Notes: generated by a model from the letters alone, not told the origin. DNA of 64,000 nt from Niveispirillum sp048066115 (GCF_048066115.1 NZ_JBLTYX010000001.1:310001-374000), one strand, 5' to 3'; positions 19,674 through 28,198 are shown, counted from the first letter of the stretch. Made by a program: numbers and translations.

Positions 19674-21278
19674 ATGAGCCAAGCCGCCCGCATCCTGATC
19701 GTCGAACCCGCCCCGTCCCTGTCGCATGCCTATGTGGCGGCGCTGAAGCGCGACGGGCATGACCTGTCGGTGGTCGATGGGGCCGTGGCCGCGCGCAAGG
19801 CCCTGGTGGAGGGCGGCGGGACCGATCTGCTGCTGATCAACCTGCAGCTGGGTGGCGGGCCCGGCATCGATCTGTTGCGTGAGCTGACGCACGCGGGCCT
19901 CGCACCACGCGCCATCGCCCTGACTGCGCAGGGATCGGTGCAGGTGGCAGTGGACGCGATGCGGGCCGGGGCGGCGGATGTGCTGCTGCTGCCTGTGGGT
20001 ACCGACCGGCTCCGCGGGGCCGTCTCCGCCGTTCTGGCCCAGCCTGTGGCCACGCAGGAGGCGGCGCCGGCCGCCAAGGCGGCCAAGGCCCGTGGGCCGC
20101 GGATGCCGTCGGCGGGGGCGGAACCCGCGGTCACCGAATATTCCTTCTACGGTTTCATCGGCGCCTCCCCGCCCATGAAGGCCGCCTATCGCCTGATCGA
20201 GGCGGCGGCCCCGTCCAAGGCCACGGTGTTCATCACGGGGGAGAGCGGTACCGGCAAGGAGGTCTGCGCCGAGGCCATCCATCGCCGCAGCCCGCGCGCC
20301 CAGGGCCCCTTCATCGCCATCAACTGCGCCGCCATTCCCAAGGATCTGATGGAGTCGGAGATTTTCGGCCATGTGAAGGGCGCCTTCACCGGGGCCAGCA
20401 CCGACCATTCCGGTGCGGCTTTGCAGGCCGATGGCGGCACCCTGTTCCTGGACGAGATCGGGGAGATGGATCTGTCCTTGCAGGCCAAGCTGCTGCGGTT
20501 CCTGCAGACCGGCATGGTCAAGAAGGTGGGCAGCGAGAAGCTGGAGCCGGTGGATGTGCGCATCGTCTGCGCCACCAACCGCGATCCCTATGCCGAGGTG
20601 CAGGCCGGCCGCTTCCGCGAGGACCTGTTCTACCGGTTGCAGGTGATTTCCATCGAGCTGCCGCCACTGCGGGAGCGCGGGGACGACATCCTGCTGATCG
20701 CGCGGCATTTCCTGGACAAGTACGGGCGGGAGGAACGCAAGTCGTTCAAGGGTTTCGACCGCGAGGCGGAGACCATCTTCAACACCTATGCCTGGCCCGG
20801 CAATGTGCGGCAGTTGCTGAATGTCATCCGCAATGTCGTGGTGCTGAATGACGGGGACGAGATCCGGCCCTTCATGCTGCCGCCACCGCTCAACAAGCCC
20901 ACGATGATCGTGCCGCCGATTCTGCAGGATCCGCGCTGGGCTGCCGTGGCGGGGCCGCTGGCCAGCCAGATCGGGCAGAGTTTCCCGGCCCTGGCCGCCC
21001 CGCCGTCGGGCCCGTTCGCCGGCCTTGGCATTCCGGGTGTGCCCATTCCCGGCATCGGGCGGTCGGCTCCTCTCCCCTCCCCACCTCCCCCGCCACCGGC
21101 ATCGGCCGATGGCTGGCAGGATGACGAGCGGCGCATCCGCCCGCTCTGGCAGGTGGAGGAGGAGACGATCGACGAGGCGATCCGTCTGTGCCATGGCAAC
21201 ATCACCCGTGCGGCGGCTTTGCTGGAAATAAATCCCTGCACCATCTATCGTCGTCGCCAGAAGAAGCGCGCGGGCTGA
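19674..21278 (+). CDS. Sigma-54-dependent transcriptional activator with degenerate receiver domain
   Basis: 534-residue bacterial enhancer-binding protein. Residues 1-125 form a CheY-like receiver that has lost its chemistry. The acidic pair is reduced to VEP, the phospho-acceptor Asp is Asn (LLLINLQL) and the conserved Lys is Val. The AAA+ domain, about 165-400, is intact: Walker A GESGTGKE, the sigma-54 contact loop GAFTGA and Walker B GGTLFLDEIGEMD. A Pro-rich linker of about 60 residues (PLPSPPPPPPAS) leads to a Fis-type helix-turn-helix at the end (TRAAALLEINPCTIYRR). It should activate sigma-54 promoters without phosphorylation. The only good RpoN site I see in the window is in front of the octad gene at 12597, making that the prime target. 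Confidence 0.9.
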   Translation: MSQAARILIVEPAPSLSHAYVAALKRDGHDLSVVDGAVAARKALVEGGGTDLLLINLQLGGGPGIDLLRELTHAGLAPRAIALTAQGSVQVAVDAMRAGAADVLLLPVGTDRLRGAVSAVLAQPVATQEAAPAAKAAKARGPRMPSAGAEPAVTEYSFYGFIGASPPMKAAYRLIEAAAPSKATVFITGESGTGKEVCAEAIHRRSPRAQGPFIAINCAAIPKDLMESEIFGHVKGAFTGASTDHSGAALQADGGTLFLDEIGEMDLSLQAKLLRFLQTGMVKKVGSEKLEPVDVRIVCATNRDPYAEVQAGRFREDLFYRLQVISIELPPLRERGDDILLIARHFLDKYGREERKSFKGFDREAETIFNTYAWPGNVRQLLNVIRNVVVLNDGDEIRPFMLPPPLNKPTMIVPPILQDPRWAAVAGPLASQIGQSFPALAAPPSGPFAGLGIPGVPIPGIGRSAPLPSPPPPPPASADGWQDDERRIRPLWQVEEETIDEAIRLCHGNITRAAALLEINPCTIYRRRQKKRAG

Positions 21279-21300
21279 GCCTGTAACGGAAAGAACAGCG

Positions 21301-21624
21301 ATGATCACCGAGATCCGGCACATCATCTTCTCCAACGACGAGCTGAAGCTCGTCTTCCAGTCCGTTCCCCTGGAAGGGTTCGACCCCGCGCGGCGCATCA
21401 CCCGCATCCAGGTGGTCGAAGGCCCGCCCCCCTCCATCCGCATTCAGACGGAGGCACCCGGCGGCGGTGCCCGTGCCGAGCTGGAGGTGGAAAGCTATCA
21501 GTTGGCCCGGCTGATGGTCGCCTATTGCCGGGACAAGAAGATCCCGCTGCCCAAGGATGCGCTGAAAACCATCCATGCCCAGGGCGATGCGCTGTGCTTT
21601 TCCATCATGAGCACGCTGGGATAG
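21301..21624 (+). CDS. Small conserved-looking protein co-transcribed with the activator
   Basis: 107 residues, starting 22 bp after the activator stop behind GGAAAGAACAGCG. There is no signal peptide or membrane segment. The sequence alternates strands and helices (EIRHIIFSNDELKLVFQSV, then RIQTEAPGGGARAELEVES) and ends in a basic helix with a Cys (LMVAYCRDKKIPLPKDA). I do not recognise the family. The tight spacing suggests it works with the activator, for instance as a regulator of its activity, but this is guesswork from position. Confidence 0.75.
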   Translation: MITEIRHIIFSNDELKLVFQSVPLEGFDPARRITRIQVVEGPPPSIRIQTEAPGGGARAELEVESYQLARLMVAYCRDKKIPLPKDALKTIHAQGDALCFSIMSTLG

Positions 21625-21638
21625 GCTGTTTCAGGGCG

Positions 21639-21714
21639 CCCTCAAACGCCGGGCGGGCCCATCCGGGCCCTTGGCTTGCGCGACCACGCGGTCGCGGTCC
21701 GGCAGTCGCCGGCC
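21639..21714 (+). repeat. Dispersed multi-hairpin intergenic element, copy R2
   Basis: Starts CCCTCAAACGCCGGGCG. H1 is GGGCCC, ATCC, GGGCCC; the linker is TTGGCTTGCGCG; H2 is CGCGACC, ACGC, GGTCGCG; H3 is CCGGC, AGTC, GCCGG, extended with one bulged T. It lies 15 bp after the preceding stop. Confidence 0.75.
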
Positions 21715-21800
21715 TATGTCGATCGTGCAGGTGACGGGTTGGAATCAGGCACCGGTCGGCCTATACTGATCCTGCTGGAACCAGACACGGAATCGGGACC

Positions 21801-21992
21801 ATGGAAGTCAGCTCCTCCGCCGGTTATGCCTCGGCCGTCAGTCTGCTGAATACACGCAGCCAGATCCAGACCGAGCAGGTGCGCGCCGCCTCCGACCAGA
21901 CGCAGCAGGTGACAGACCTGCTCTCCGGTGGTGGTGCGACGCAATCCGCCGCAACGGGTGGGCGCGGCCAGATCGTCGATATCCGGGTCTGA
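21801..21992 (+). CDS. Small 63-residue protein, possibly of the YjfB-like putative motility family
   Basis: Starts MEVSSSAGYASAVSLLNTR and continues with a Gln-rich helical stretch (QIQTEQVRAASDQTQQ), then a Gly/Ala/Thr tail ending IVDIRV. The opening resembles small proteins annotated as putative motility proteins (M-[DE]-V-S-S start, Ala/Ser-rich amphipathic helix), but the match is only by eye. A strong terminator follows 30 bp after the stop, which supports a real transcribed unit. Function unknown. Confidence 0.6.
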   Translation: MEVSSSAGYASAVSLLNTRSQIQTEQVRAASDQTQQVTDLLSGGGATQSAATGGRGQIVDIRV

Positions 21993-22022
21993 TCCCGCCA
22001 TCTCAAGATTCTCCGTACTTCG

Positions 22023-22060
22023 GGCCCGGTCGACAGCCATCGACCGGGCCTTTCTGTTTG
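22023..22060 (+). terminator. Intrinsic terminator after the 63-residue gene
   Basis: GGCCCGGTCGA and TCGACCGGGCC form an 11-bp perfect stem with a CAGCCA loop, followed by TTTCTGTTTG. A classical Rho-independent layout. Confidence 0.88.
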
Positions 22061-22071
22061 ATTTACACGTT

Positions 22072-22145
22072 CCTCAGGCGCCGGCGTGGCCTCCGGCCAC
22101 TTGGCTTCACGCGGGCATGGGCCCGTGGGCCGCCGGTCGGCGGCC
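22072..22145 (+). repeat. Dispersed multi-hairpin intergenic element, copy R4
   Basis: Starts CCTCAGGCGCCGG. H1 is GTGGCC, TCC, GGCCAC; the linker is TTGGCTTCACGCG; H2 is imperfect (CGGGC, ATG, GGCCCG region); H3 is GGCCGCC, GGTC, GGCGGCC. It lies 12 bp beyond the terminator. The remaining 180 bp before the next gene shows no other feature I would support. Confidence 0.72.
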
Positions 22146-22324
22146 TGCACCGGTCCTTGTCACGACCGTTGCCATGCACCCGGCTTATCCGCAAAGGTCA
22201 TCAACGGTCGCCTATGCTTTATGGCCAGCCGGTCCGCGCACCCCCTATCCTTCGCGATTCCAAGCCGTTATCTTGTCGGCCACGAAAGGCGCCCGGCAGT
22301 GGCGCGGCAGCAAGGACGAATGGC

Positions 22325-23842
22325 ATGAGCGACATTTCCATTGGCGTGGGTGGTCCGGCAGATCAGGGCCGCTTGGCGATGGACGCCGGCAATCATGCCG
22401 AGGCGGTGCCCCTGCTGCGGGAGGCGATCCTGGACGATCCCGGCGACGCAACGCTGCGCGCCGACCTGGGTGTGGCGCTGGAGACGCTGGAGGATTATGA
22501 CGGTGCGGCCCAGGCCTATGCCGCCGCCGCCGCGCTGGAGCCGGACAATCCCATCTTCCATTTCAACCAGGGCGCCGTGGCCCAGGCGCGGGGCCGCGCC
22601 CATGATGCCGCCGGCCATTATCTGGACGCGCTGGAGCGCGAGCCCCTGTTCGCCGAAGCCTATTACAACCTGGGCACCCTGTTCTTCGATGCCGGCCATT
22701 TGGAGATCGCGGCAGAGCATTATGGCAACGCCCTGAAGGCGCGGCCCGATTATGCGGAGGCTGCCAGCAACCTGGGCCTGACATTCCGTCGCCTGGGCCG
22801 GCAGGAGGCGGCGGTGGAACAGTTCCAGCTGGCCCTGCGCCTGCGCCCGGAACTGACCATCACCCATTCCAACCTGGGCCTGACCCTGGCGGAAGCCGGG
22901 CGCTATGACGAGGCCATCGCCTGTTTCGGTCAGGCGCTGGCCATGGACCCGGAAAGCTCGTCCCTGCATATCAACATCTCGCTGGCCTGGCGTGGGATCG
23001 GGCGGATCGACATGGCGGCCGATGCGGCGCTGAAGGCCCTGCGTCTGGCGCCCGACAGCACGACGGCCCAGGTGGAGCTGGGTGCCGTCGCCGCCAACCT
23101 ACGGCGCACAGGGGCCGAGGCGACCCTGGGAAGCCTGCTGGATGGCTGGCGGGAGATCGCGGGCGATACCGCGCAGCTTCAGCACACGCTGGCGGCGTTG
23201 GGTGAGGCCCCGGCCCCGTTGCGTGCCGGCGATGCCTATCTGGCCCAGACCTTCGACGCATCGGCCAAGCGCTTCGACGAGATGATCGGGTCGTTGGGCT
23301 ATGCCGTGCCCGAGGCCATCGGCGAGGCGCTGCTGCGTCATGTCGGCGAGGGCAAGGCGGACAAGGACATCCTGGATGCCGGCTGCGGCACGGGCCTGGC
23401 GGCCCCGCACCTGGCGGCCTATGCCAAGAGCCTGACGGGTGTCGATCTGTCCCTGTCCATGTTGCAGCAGGCCCTGCGCCGCGGGCTCTATTCGTCGCTG
23501 GACCAGGCGGAACTGGGTGCCTATCTGATCGCCCGGCCACAAAGCTTCGACATTGTCACCGCCGGCGACGTGCTGTGCTATTTCGGGGAGCTGGAGGATT
23601 TGTTCCGTTCCGCCGGCAACAGCCTGCGTCCGGGCGGCCTGCTGATCGCCTCGGCGGAAACCGTGTCGGCCGGCAAGCCCTATGTTCTGCATGAGGGTGG
23701 GCGTTATGCCCATGATCCGGCCTATGTGCAGGAAAGTCTGGTGAAGGCCGGGCTGACGATGGTGGAACTGGCACCGCTGGTCCTGCGTTACGAAGGTGGC
23801 AAGCCCGTGGAGGGCGTGCTGGCCATCGCCCGCAAATCCTGA
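22325..23842 (+). CDS. TPR-repeat class I SAM-dependent methyltransferase
   Basis: 505 residues. ATG at 22325 follows AAGGACGAATGGC; longer frames upstream cross the dispersed repeat and are ignored. About eight TPR units fill residues 10-260 (AYYNLGTLFFDAGHLEIAAE is typical). The methyltransferase domain from about 325 has the SAM-binding ILDAGCGTGLAAP, then GVDLSLSMLQQA and a later VLCYFGELEDLF. This fusion is frequent in alphaproteobacteria with TPR glycosyltransferases, where methylation of glycans or proteins is suspected. The substrate is unknown. Confidence 0.86.
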   Translation: MSDISIGVGGPADQGRLAMDAGNHAEAVPLLREAILDDPGDATLRADLGVALETLEDYDGAAQAYAAAAALEPDNPIFHFNQGAVAQARGRAHDAAGHYLDALEREPLFAEAYYNLGTLFFDAGHLEIAAEHYGNALKARPDYAEAASNLGLTFRRLGRQEAAVEQFQLALRLRPELTITHSNLGLTLAEAGRYDEAIACFGQALAMDPESSSLHINISLAWRGIGRIDMAADAALKALRLAPDSTTAQVELGAVAANLRRTGAEATLGSLLDGWREIAGDTAQLQHTLAALGEAPAPLRAGDAYLAQTFDASAKRFDEMIGSLGYAVPEAIGEALLRHVGEGKADKDILDAGCGTGLAAPHLAAYAKSLTGVDLSLSMLQQALRRGLYSSLDQAELGAYLIARPQSFDIVTAGDVLCYFGELEDLFRSAGNSLRPGGLLIASAETVSAGKPYVLHEGGRYAHDPAYVQESLVKAGLTMVELAPLVLRYEGGKPVEGVLAIARKS

Positions 23843-23935
23843 CCCGCCAACGGCCCGAATAGTCTTTTCCCGGGGGCAGGGGCGTGCGATTGAGTGCGCT
23901 CCGGCCCCCTTTGTCTTCAGAACCCGCGTGTGTAT

Positions 23936-25366
23936 ATGACCCAGCCCCCCACCATCATCCCGGTCCTGCTGTCCGGTGGCTCCGGTTCCCGCCTCTGGCC
24001 CGTGTCGCGTGAACGGTTTCCAAAGCAGCTTCTGAAGCTCAGCGGCGACCGCACCATGATCCAGGAGACGGCGCTGCGCGTGGGCGCGGATTTCGGCTTT
24101 GCCGACCCGATCGTCATCTGCAACCAGGAACACAGGTTCGCCATCGCCGAGCAGCTGCAGGAAGTGGGCATCCGCCCCACCGAACTGGTGCTGGAACCGT
24201 TCGGGCGCAATACGGCGCCGGCGGCGGCCGTGGCGGCGCGACTGGCGGCGCGGCGCGATCCGGCCGCGCTGGTCCTGCTGTTGCCGGCCGACCATGTCAT
24301 CCTGGCGGCCGATGCCTTCCGCGCCGCCGTGGCGCAGGGGGCGGTGGCGGCGGCTTCCGGCAAGCTGGTCACCTTCGGCATCCAGCCGACCAGCCCGGAA
24401 ACCGGTTACGGCTATATTGAAACGGGCGAGCCGATTGCGGGTGCCCAGGGTGCCTTCGCCGTGAAGCAGTTCGCGGAGAAGCCGAAGCTGGAGGTGGCGA
24501 AGGCCTATGTGGCCGGCGGCCGGCACCTCTGGAACAGCGGCATGTTCCTGTTCCGCGCCGACCGGTTCGTGGCGGAACTGGAGCGCCATGCACCGGATGC
24601 CCTGGCGGCGGCCGATGCGGCCATCGCGGCGGCCAAGGTCGACCTGGATTTCCTGCGCCTGGACCCCGAGACCTTCGCCAAGGCCCCCAACATCTCCATC
24701 GATTTCGCGGTCATGGAGAAGACGGACAGTGCGGCCATCGTGCCCTGCGACATCGGCTGGACCGATGTCGGCGCCTGGAGCGCGCTCTGGGACATCGCCG
24801 GCAAGGATGCGGGCGGCAATGCCGTGCTGGGCGATGCCATCCTGGTGGATGCGCAGAATAATCTGGTGCGGGGCGAGGTCGGGCTGACCGCCCTGGTCGG
24901 TGTGAAGGACCTTGTGGTCATCACCACCGACGATGCCGTGCTGGTCGCCGACCGGGCGCGGGTACAGGATGTGAAGGCCGTCGTCGACCGGCTGAAGGCG
25001 GAGGGGCGGACGGAGCGGCTGGACCATCGCCGCACCTACCGTCCCTGGGGCTATTCCCATCTGGTACATCAGGGGGCGGGGTTCGAGGTGCGGCGCCTGA
25101 CCATCCGGCCCGGCCATAAAATCTCCCTGCAGAGACATGAGCACCGGGCGGAACACTGGATCGTTGTCCAAGGCGAGGCCAGGGTGACGCTGGGGGATGA
25201 GAAGCGCATCGTCCGCCTGAACGAGAGCGTGTTCATCCCCGCCGGTGTGCCGCACCGGCTGGAGAATGAGGGCGATACCGACCTGTGCCTGGTGGAGGTG
25301 CAGACCGGTGAGGTGATCAGCGTCGATGACATCTTGCGCATCGAGGATCATTACGGCCGGGCGTAA
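23936..25366 (+). CDS. manC: Mannose-1-phosphate guanylyltransferase / mannose-6-phosphate isomerase
   Basis: Bifunctional type II PMI-GMP enzyme that makes GDP-mannose for exopolysaccharide or LPS. The ATG at 23936 gives 476 residues, the usual length. The nucleotidyltransferase motif is PVLLSGGSGSRLWPVSRE near residue 10, with EPFGRNTAPA near 85 and the VEKP-type segment FAEKPKLEVAK near 180. The C-terminal cupin isomerase domain contains GYSHLV, RLTIRPGHKISLQ and HEHRAEHW with metal-ligand His residues, then FIPAGVPHRLEN. It follows the TPR-methyltransferase by about 90 bp and may be co-transcribed, consistent with glycan synthesis. Confidence 0.95.
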   Translation: MTQPPTIIPVLLSGGSGSRLWPVSRERFPKQLLKLSGDRTMIQETALRVGADFGFADPIVICNQEHRFAIAEQLQEVGIRPTELVLEPFGRNTAPAAAVAARLAARRDPAALVLLLPADHVILAADAFRAAVAQGAVAAASGKLVTFGIQPTSPETGYGYIETGEPIAGAQGAFAVKQFAEKPKLEVAKAYVAGGRHLWNSGMFLFRADRFVAELERHAPDALAAADAAIAAAKVDLDFLRLDPETFAKAPNISIDFAVMEKTDSAAIVPCDIGWTDVGAWSALWDIAGKDAGGNAVLGDAILVDAQNNLVRGEVGLTALVGVKDLVVITTDDAVLVADRARVQDVKAVVDRLKAEGRTERLDHRRTYRPWGYSHLVHQGAGFEVRRLTIRPGHKISLQRHEHRAEHWIVVQGEARVTLGDEKRIVRLNESVFIPAGVPHRLENEGDTDLCLVEVQTGEVISVDDILRIEDHYGRA

Positions 25367-25428
25367 TCGCTGTTGACCGCATATCGCGCTGCGGCAACCA
25401 TGGCGGCCTCCCCTAGCCCGGAGCCGCC

Positions 25429-26235
25429 ATGCGCCTGGATCGCCGTCACCTGCTGATCACCGCCCTGTCCCTGCCCTTCACCCTGCCGGCGACCGCGCAA
25501 GGCGCCTCGCTGCTGGACCGGGTACGCAAGGCGGGGGTGATCCGTATAGGGACGACAGGGGATTATTTCCCCTATTCCTTCCGCGACCTGAAGACCGGTG
25601 GTTTCCAGGGGTACGAGATCGATGTGGCCACGCGGCTGGCCGCCGATCTGGGCGTGAAGCTGCAACTGGTGCAGGCAACCTGGCCGACGCTGGTGGCCGG
25701 CCTGATGGCCCGCAAATACGACATCGCCGCCACGGGCGTGACGGTGACGCCGGAACGGGCCAAGGCGGTGGCGTTCAGCAAGGCCTATCTGCACCCGACC
25801 TTCATCCCCCTGATCCTGAAGAAGGATGCGGAGCGGTTCAAAAGCTGGGACGACCTGGACCAGCCGGGGGTGACCATCGCCGTACAGCAGGGTACCGCGC
25901 CGGAGACCATGGCCAAGAAGGTGTTCACAAAGGCCCGCATCCTGTCGGTGGCCGACCCGGTGATCGATTTCACCGAGGTGCTGGCCGGCCGCGCCCAGGC
26001 CGCCTTCACCGACAATCTGTATTTCCTGACCAAGATCGGAAGGGAATATCCGCAACTGACCATGCTGACCAACGGCACCCGTCCCGGCACGGAGACGGAC
26101 AATGCCATCATGAGCATGCCGGGCGATGCCGACTGGCTGCTGTGGCTGAACAAATGGATCGATGCCCGCCTGGCCGATGGCTTCTTCGACGGGCTGTTCA
26201 AGACCTGGTTCGAGGGCACGGGGCCGGCCCGGTGA
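25429..26235 (+). CDS. Periplasmic amino-acid-type ABC substrate-binding protein
   Basis: 268 residues, with GGAGCCGCC before the ATG and a signal peptide ending near ATAQG at residue 25. It belongs to the bacterial extracellular solute-binding family 3: VIRIGTTGDYFPYSF, GFQGYEIDVATRLA and ARKYDIAATGVTVTPERAKAVAFS are hallmark blocks. Cyclohexadienyl dehydratase PheC is a family member with similar sequence, so an enzymatic role is possible. The permease gene overlaps its stop as GTGA, supporting a transport role. The ligand is unknown. Confidence 0.88.
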   Translation: MRLDRRHLLITALSLPFTLPATAQGASLLDRVRKAGVIRIGTTGDYFPYSFRDLKTGGFQGYEIDVATRLAADLGVKLQLVQATWPTLVAGLMARKYDIAATGVTVTPERAKAVAFSKAYLHPTFIPLILKKDAERFKSWDDLDQPGVTIAVQQGTAPETMAKKVFTKARILSVADPVIDFTEVLAGRAQAAFTDNLYFLTKIGREYPQLTMLTNGTRPGTETDNAIMSMPGDADWLLWLNKWIDARLADGFFDGLFKTWFEGTGPAR

Positions 26236-27011
26236 TCCGCCGCCTGCCGCCCCTGCTGGTCCTGGCAATGCTGCTGGCCGGCTGTGCCGGCGACGGCTGG
26301 CACATCGTCGATCCACGCACGGACGAGGGCTGGGGCAATATCGCCTTCCTGCTGGCGGGTGCCGGCCTGACCCTGGGCCTGTCGGCGGCGGCACTGGCGT
26401 TGGCCATGGTCATCGGGCTGGTCACCGCCATTGCACGGGGCAGCCGCTGGCGGGCCCTGCGCCTGGGCAGCGGCGCCTATGTCGAACTGATGCGTACCCT
26501 GCCCCTGTTCGTGCTGCTGCTCTGGGTGTTCTACGCCCTGCCCATCCTGGTGCAGGGGCTGGACCCGGATGGCGTGGGTTTCGCGCTGCTGGGCTGGATT
26601 TCGACGCTGACCCCTTTCACGGCGGCAGTCATCGCCCTGGCGCTGAATGCCGGGGCCTTCCTGTCGGAGATTTTCCGGGCGGGGATCGAAGGGGTGCCGA
26701 AGGGGCAGGTGGAGGCGGCACAGTCGCTGGGCATGGGCCGCTGGCTGACGCTGCGCCGCATCGTCCTGCCCCAGGCCCTGCGCCGCATGCTGCCGCCCAT
26801 CGTCGGGCAGTTCATCCATACGGTGAAGGACAGTTCGCTGGCATCGGCCATCGGTCTGGCCGAACTGACCCGCCGGGCCACGGAATTGCAGACCCAGACC
26901 TATCGCCCGCTGGAACTCTACACGCTGCTGGCCCTGGAATATCTGGTGATCCTGCTGCTGCTGTCGCGCCTGTCGCGCTGGCTGGAGCGGCGCTGGGGCG
27001 GCGAGAGGTAG
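26232..27011 (+). CDS. Amino-acid-type ABC transporter permease
   Basis: Inner-membrane permease of the His/Gln/Arg family, 259 residues from the GTG that overlaps the preceding TGA. The N-terminus, LVLAMLLAGCAGDG, looks like a lipobox, which is odd for a permease but seen in some relatives. The family core starts near GNIAFLLAGAGLTL. RTLPLFVLLLWVFYALP and the EAA loop VEAAQSLGMGRWLTLRRIVLPQA are clear, as is the later LELYTLLALEYL. No ATP-binding subunit gene lies nearby, so an ATPase must come from elsewhere. Confidence 0.9.
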   Translation: MIRRLPPLLVLAMLLAGCAGDGWHIVDPRTDEGWGNIAFLLAGAGLTLGLSAAALALAMVIGLVTAIARGSRWRALRLGSGAYVELMRTLPLFVLLLWVFYALPILVQGLDPDGVGFALLGWISTLTPFTAAVIALALNAGAFLSEIFRAGIEGVPKGQVEAAQSLGMGRWLTLRRIVLPQALRRMLPPIVGQFIHTVKDSSLASAIGLAELTRRATELQTQTYRPLELYTLLALEYLVILLLLSRLSRWLERRWGGER

Positions 27012-27014
27012 TGC

Positions 27015-27043
27015 CACTGGCAGGAACGAAGTTCGTGCCAGTG
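27015..27043 (+). terminator. 13-bp hairpin with one mismatch after the permease gene
   Basis: CACTGGCAGGAAC and GTTCGTGCCAGTG pair with one mismatch around GAA, 4 bp after the stop. It abuts copy R3 of the dispersed element exactly as the hairpin at 8528 abuts copy R1, so it may be part of that element as well as a terminator. Confidence 0.55.
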
Positions 27044-27044
27044 A

Positions 27045-27120
27045 GGCCGGCGACTGCCGGCCCGCGCCCCCATGGGCGCGTAAGCCAAGCCGACGGACGT
27101 CGGCGCCCGGCGCCTGAGGG
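27045..27120 (-). repeat. Dispersed multi-hairpin intergenic element, copy R3
   Basis: Read on the minus strand: CCCTCAGGCGCCGGGCG, H1 (GCCGAC, GTCC, GTCGGC), linker TTGGCTTACGCG, H2 (CGCGCCC, ATGG, GGGCGCG), H3 (GGCCGGC, AGTC, GCCGGCC). All three stems are perfect, and all differ from the other copies by compensating changes. Confidence 0.78.
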
Positions 27121-27242
27121 CGCATGAAGGTAGTGCCTGAACGGACGCTACCTTTCCCCCTCCCCTTCAAGGGCCAAGCTCTGTTACTCTTTGATGGAAG
27201 CACCCCCGATGCAGGGGTGCCGGCAAAGGGGAAGGAGGCGCC

Positions 27243-28058
27243 ATGAGCACCGTGACAACCGATTGCCTGCTCTACACACGCCACAGTACGGAAGGCGTGG
27301 CGGAGATCACCTTCAATCGGCCGAACTGTCTGAACGCCTTGAACCTGGACATGGCGGCCGCCTTCGCGGAGGCGGCGACCAATGCCGCCAACGACCCCAA
27401 GGTGCGGGTGCTGATCCTGACGGGGCGCGGTACCAGCTTCATGTCGGGCGGCGATATCAATGCCTTCCACAAGCTGCTGTCGGCGCCGGCGGCGGAGCGG
27501 CGGGACCATATCTCCCGCCTGATCGACTTCACCCATCAGGCGGTGACGGCACTGCGCCGCATGGAAAAGCCGGTGATTGCCGGCATCCATGGCACGGCGG
27601 CGGGGCCGGGCATCGGCATCACCCTGGCCTGCGATCTGGTGGTGGCGTCCGACCGCGCTGTCTTCCAGATGGCTTACGGCCCCCTGGGCACGACGCCGGA
27701 GGCCGGGGCCACCCATGCCCTGCCGCGCCTTGTCGGCTCGCGCCGCGCGGCGGAACTGGCGCTGCTGGACCGGCGCCTGACGGCGCTGGAGGCGCTGGAA
27801 CTGGGCATTGTCAACCGCATCTGCCCGGCACCGATGCTGGCGGAGGAAACGCGTTGCGTGGCGCGCAAACTGGCCGGTGGGGCCGCTATCGCGTCCGGCC
27901 GGACCAAGCGTCTGCTGTATCTGTCGCTGGAGCATAATTTCCAGCAGCAGCTGGCGGCGGAGCGGGAGACCTTCCTGTCGGCCATCGACAGCCCGGAATT
28001 CGCCGAGGGCATCACCGCCTTCGTGGAACGCCGCCGGCCGTTCTTCGGCGGCTGCTGA
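27243..28058 (+). CDS. Enoyl-CoA hydratase/isomerase family protein
   Basis: 271-residue crotonase-fold protein with an ATG behind GGAAGGAGGCGCC. The oxyanion-hole segments are SGGDINAFH near residue 75 and GIHGTAAGPGIGI near 118. The two Glu residues used by true enoyl-CoA hydratases are absent: the first motif has Gly-Ile and the second Tyr (QMAYGPLGTTPEAGATH). A Glu sits in PEAG, where PaaG-type delta3-delta2 isomerases have a catalytic Asp. An isomerase or another acyl-CoA reaction is therefore more likely than hydration. It stands alone between hairpins. Confidence 0.85.
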   Translation: MSTVTTDCLLYTRHSTEGVAEITFNRPNCLNALNLDMAAAFAEAATNAANDPKVRVLILTGRGTSFMSGGDINAFHKLLSAPAAERRDHISRLIDFTHQAVTALRRMEKPVIAGIHGTAAGPGIGITLACDLVVASDRAVFQMAYGPLGTTPEAGATHALPRLVGSRRAAELALLDRRLTALEALELGIVNRICPAPMLAEETRCVARKLAGGAAIASGRTKRLLYLSLEHNFQQQLAAERETFLSAIDSPEFAEGITAFVERRRPFFGGC

Positions 28059-28078
28059 CGGGCATCTGTGGCAAAGGC

Positions 28079-28106
28079 GTGAGGATGCCGCATGCGACAT
28101 CCTCAC
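28079..28106 (+). terminator. Hairpin after the crotonase-family gene
   Basis: GTGAGGATG and CATCCTCAC, 9 bp, enclose a 10-nt loop, 20 bp after the stop. No T-run follows. Confidence 0.45.
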
Positions 28107-28198
28107 CCAGCGCACATCCCGCACCCGCGAACGCAGTTGCAACTTAATCGCAGGTAAAGTACCACCGGGGATGTGGGGTGCATCCCAGGGGACGGATG

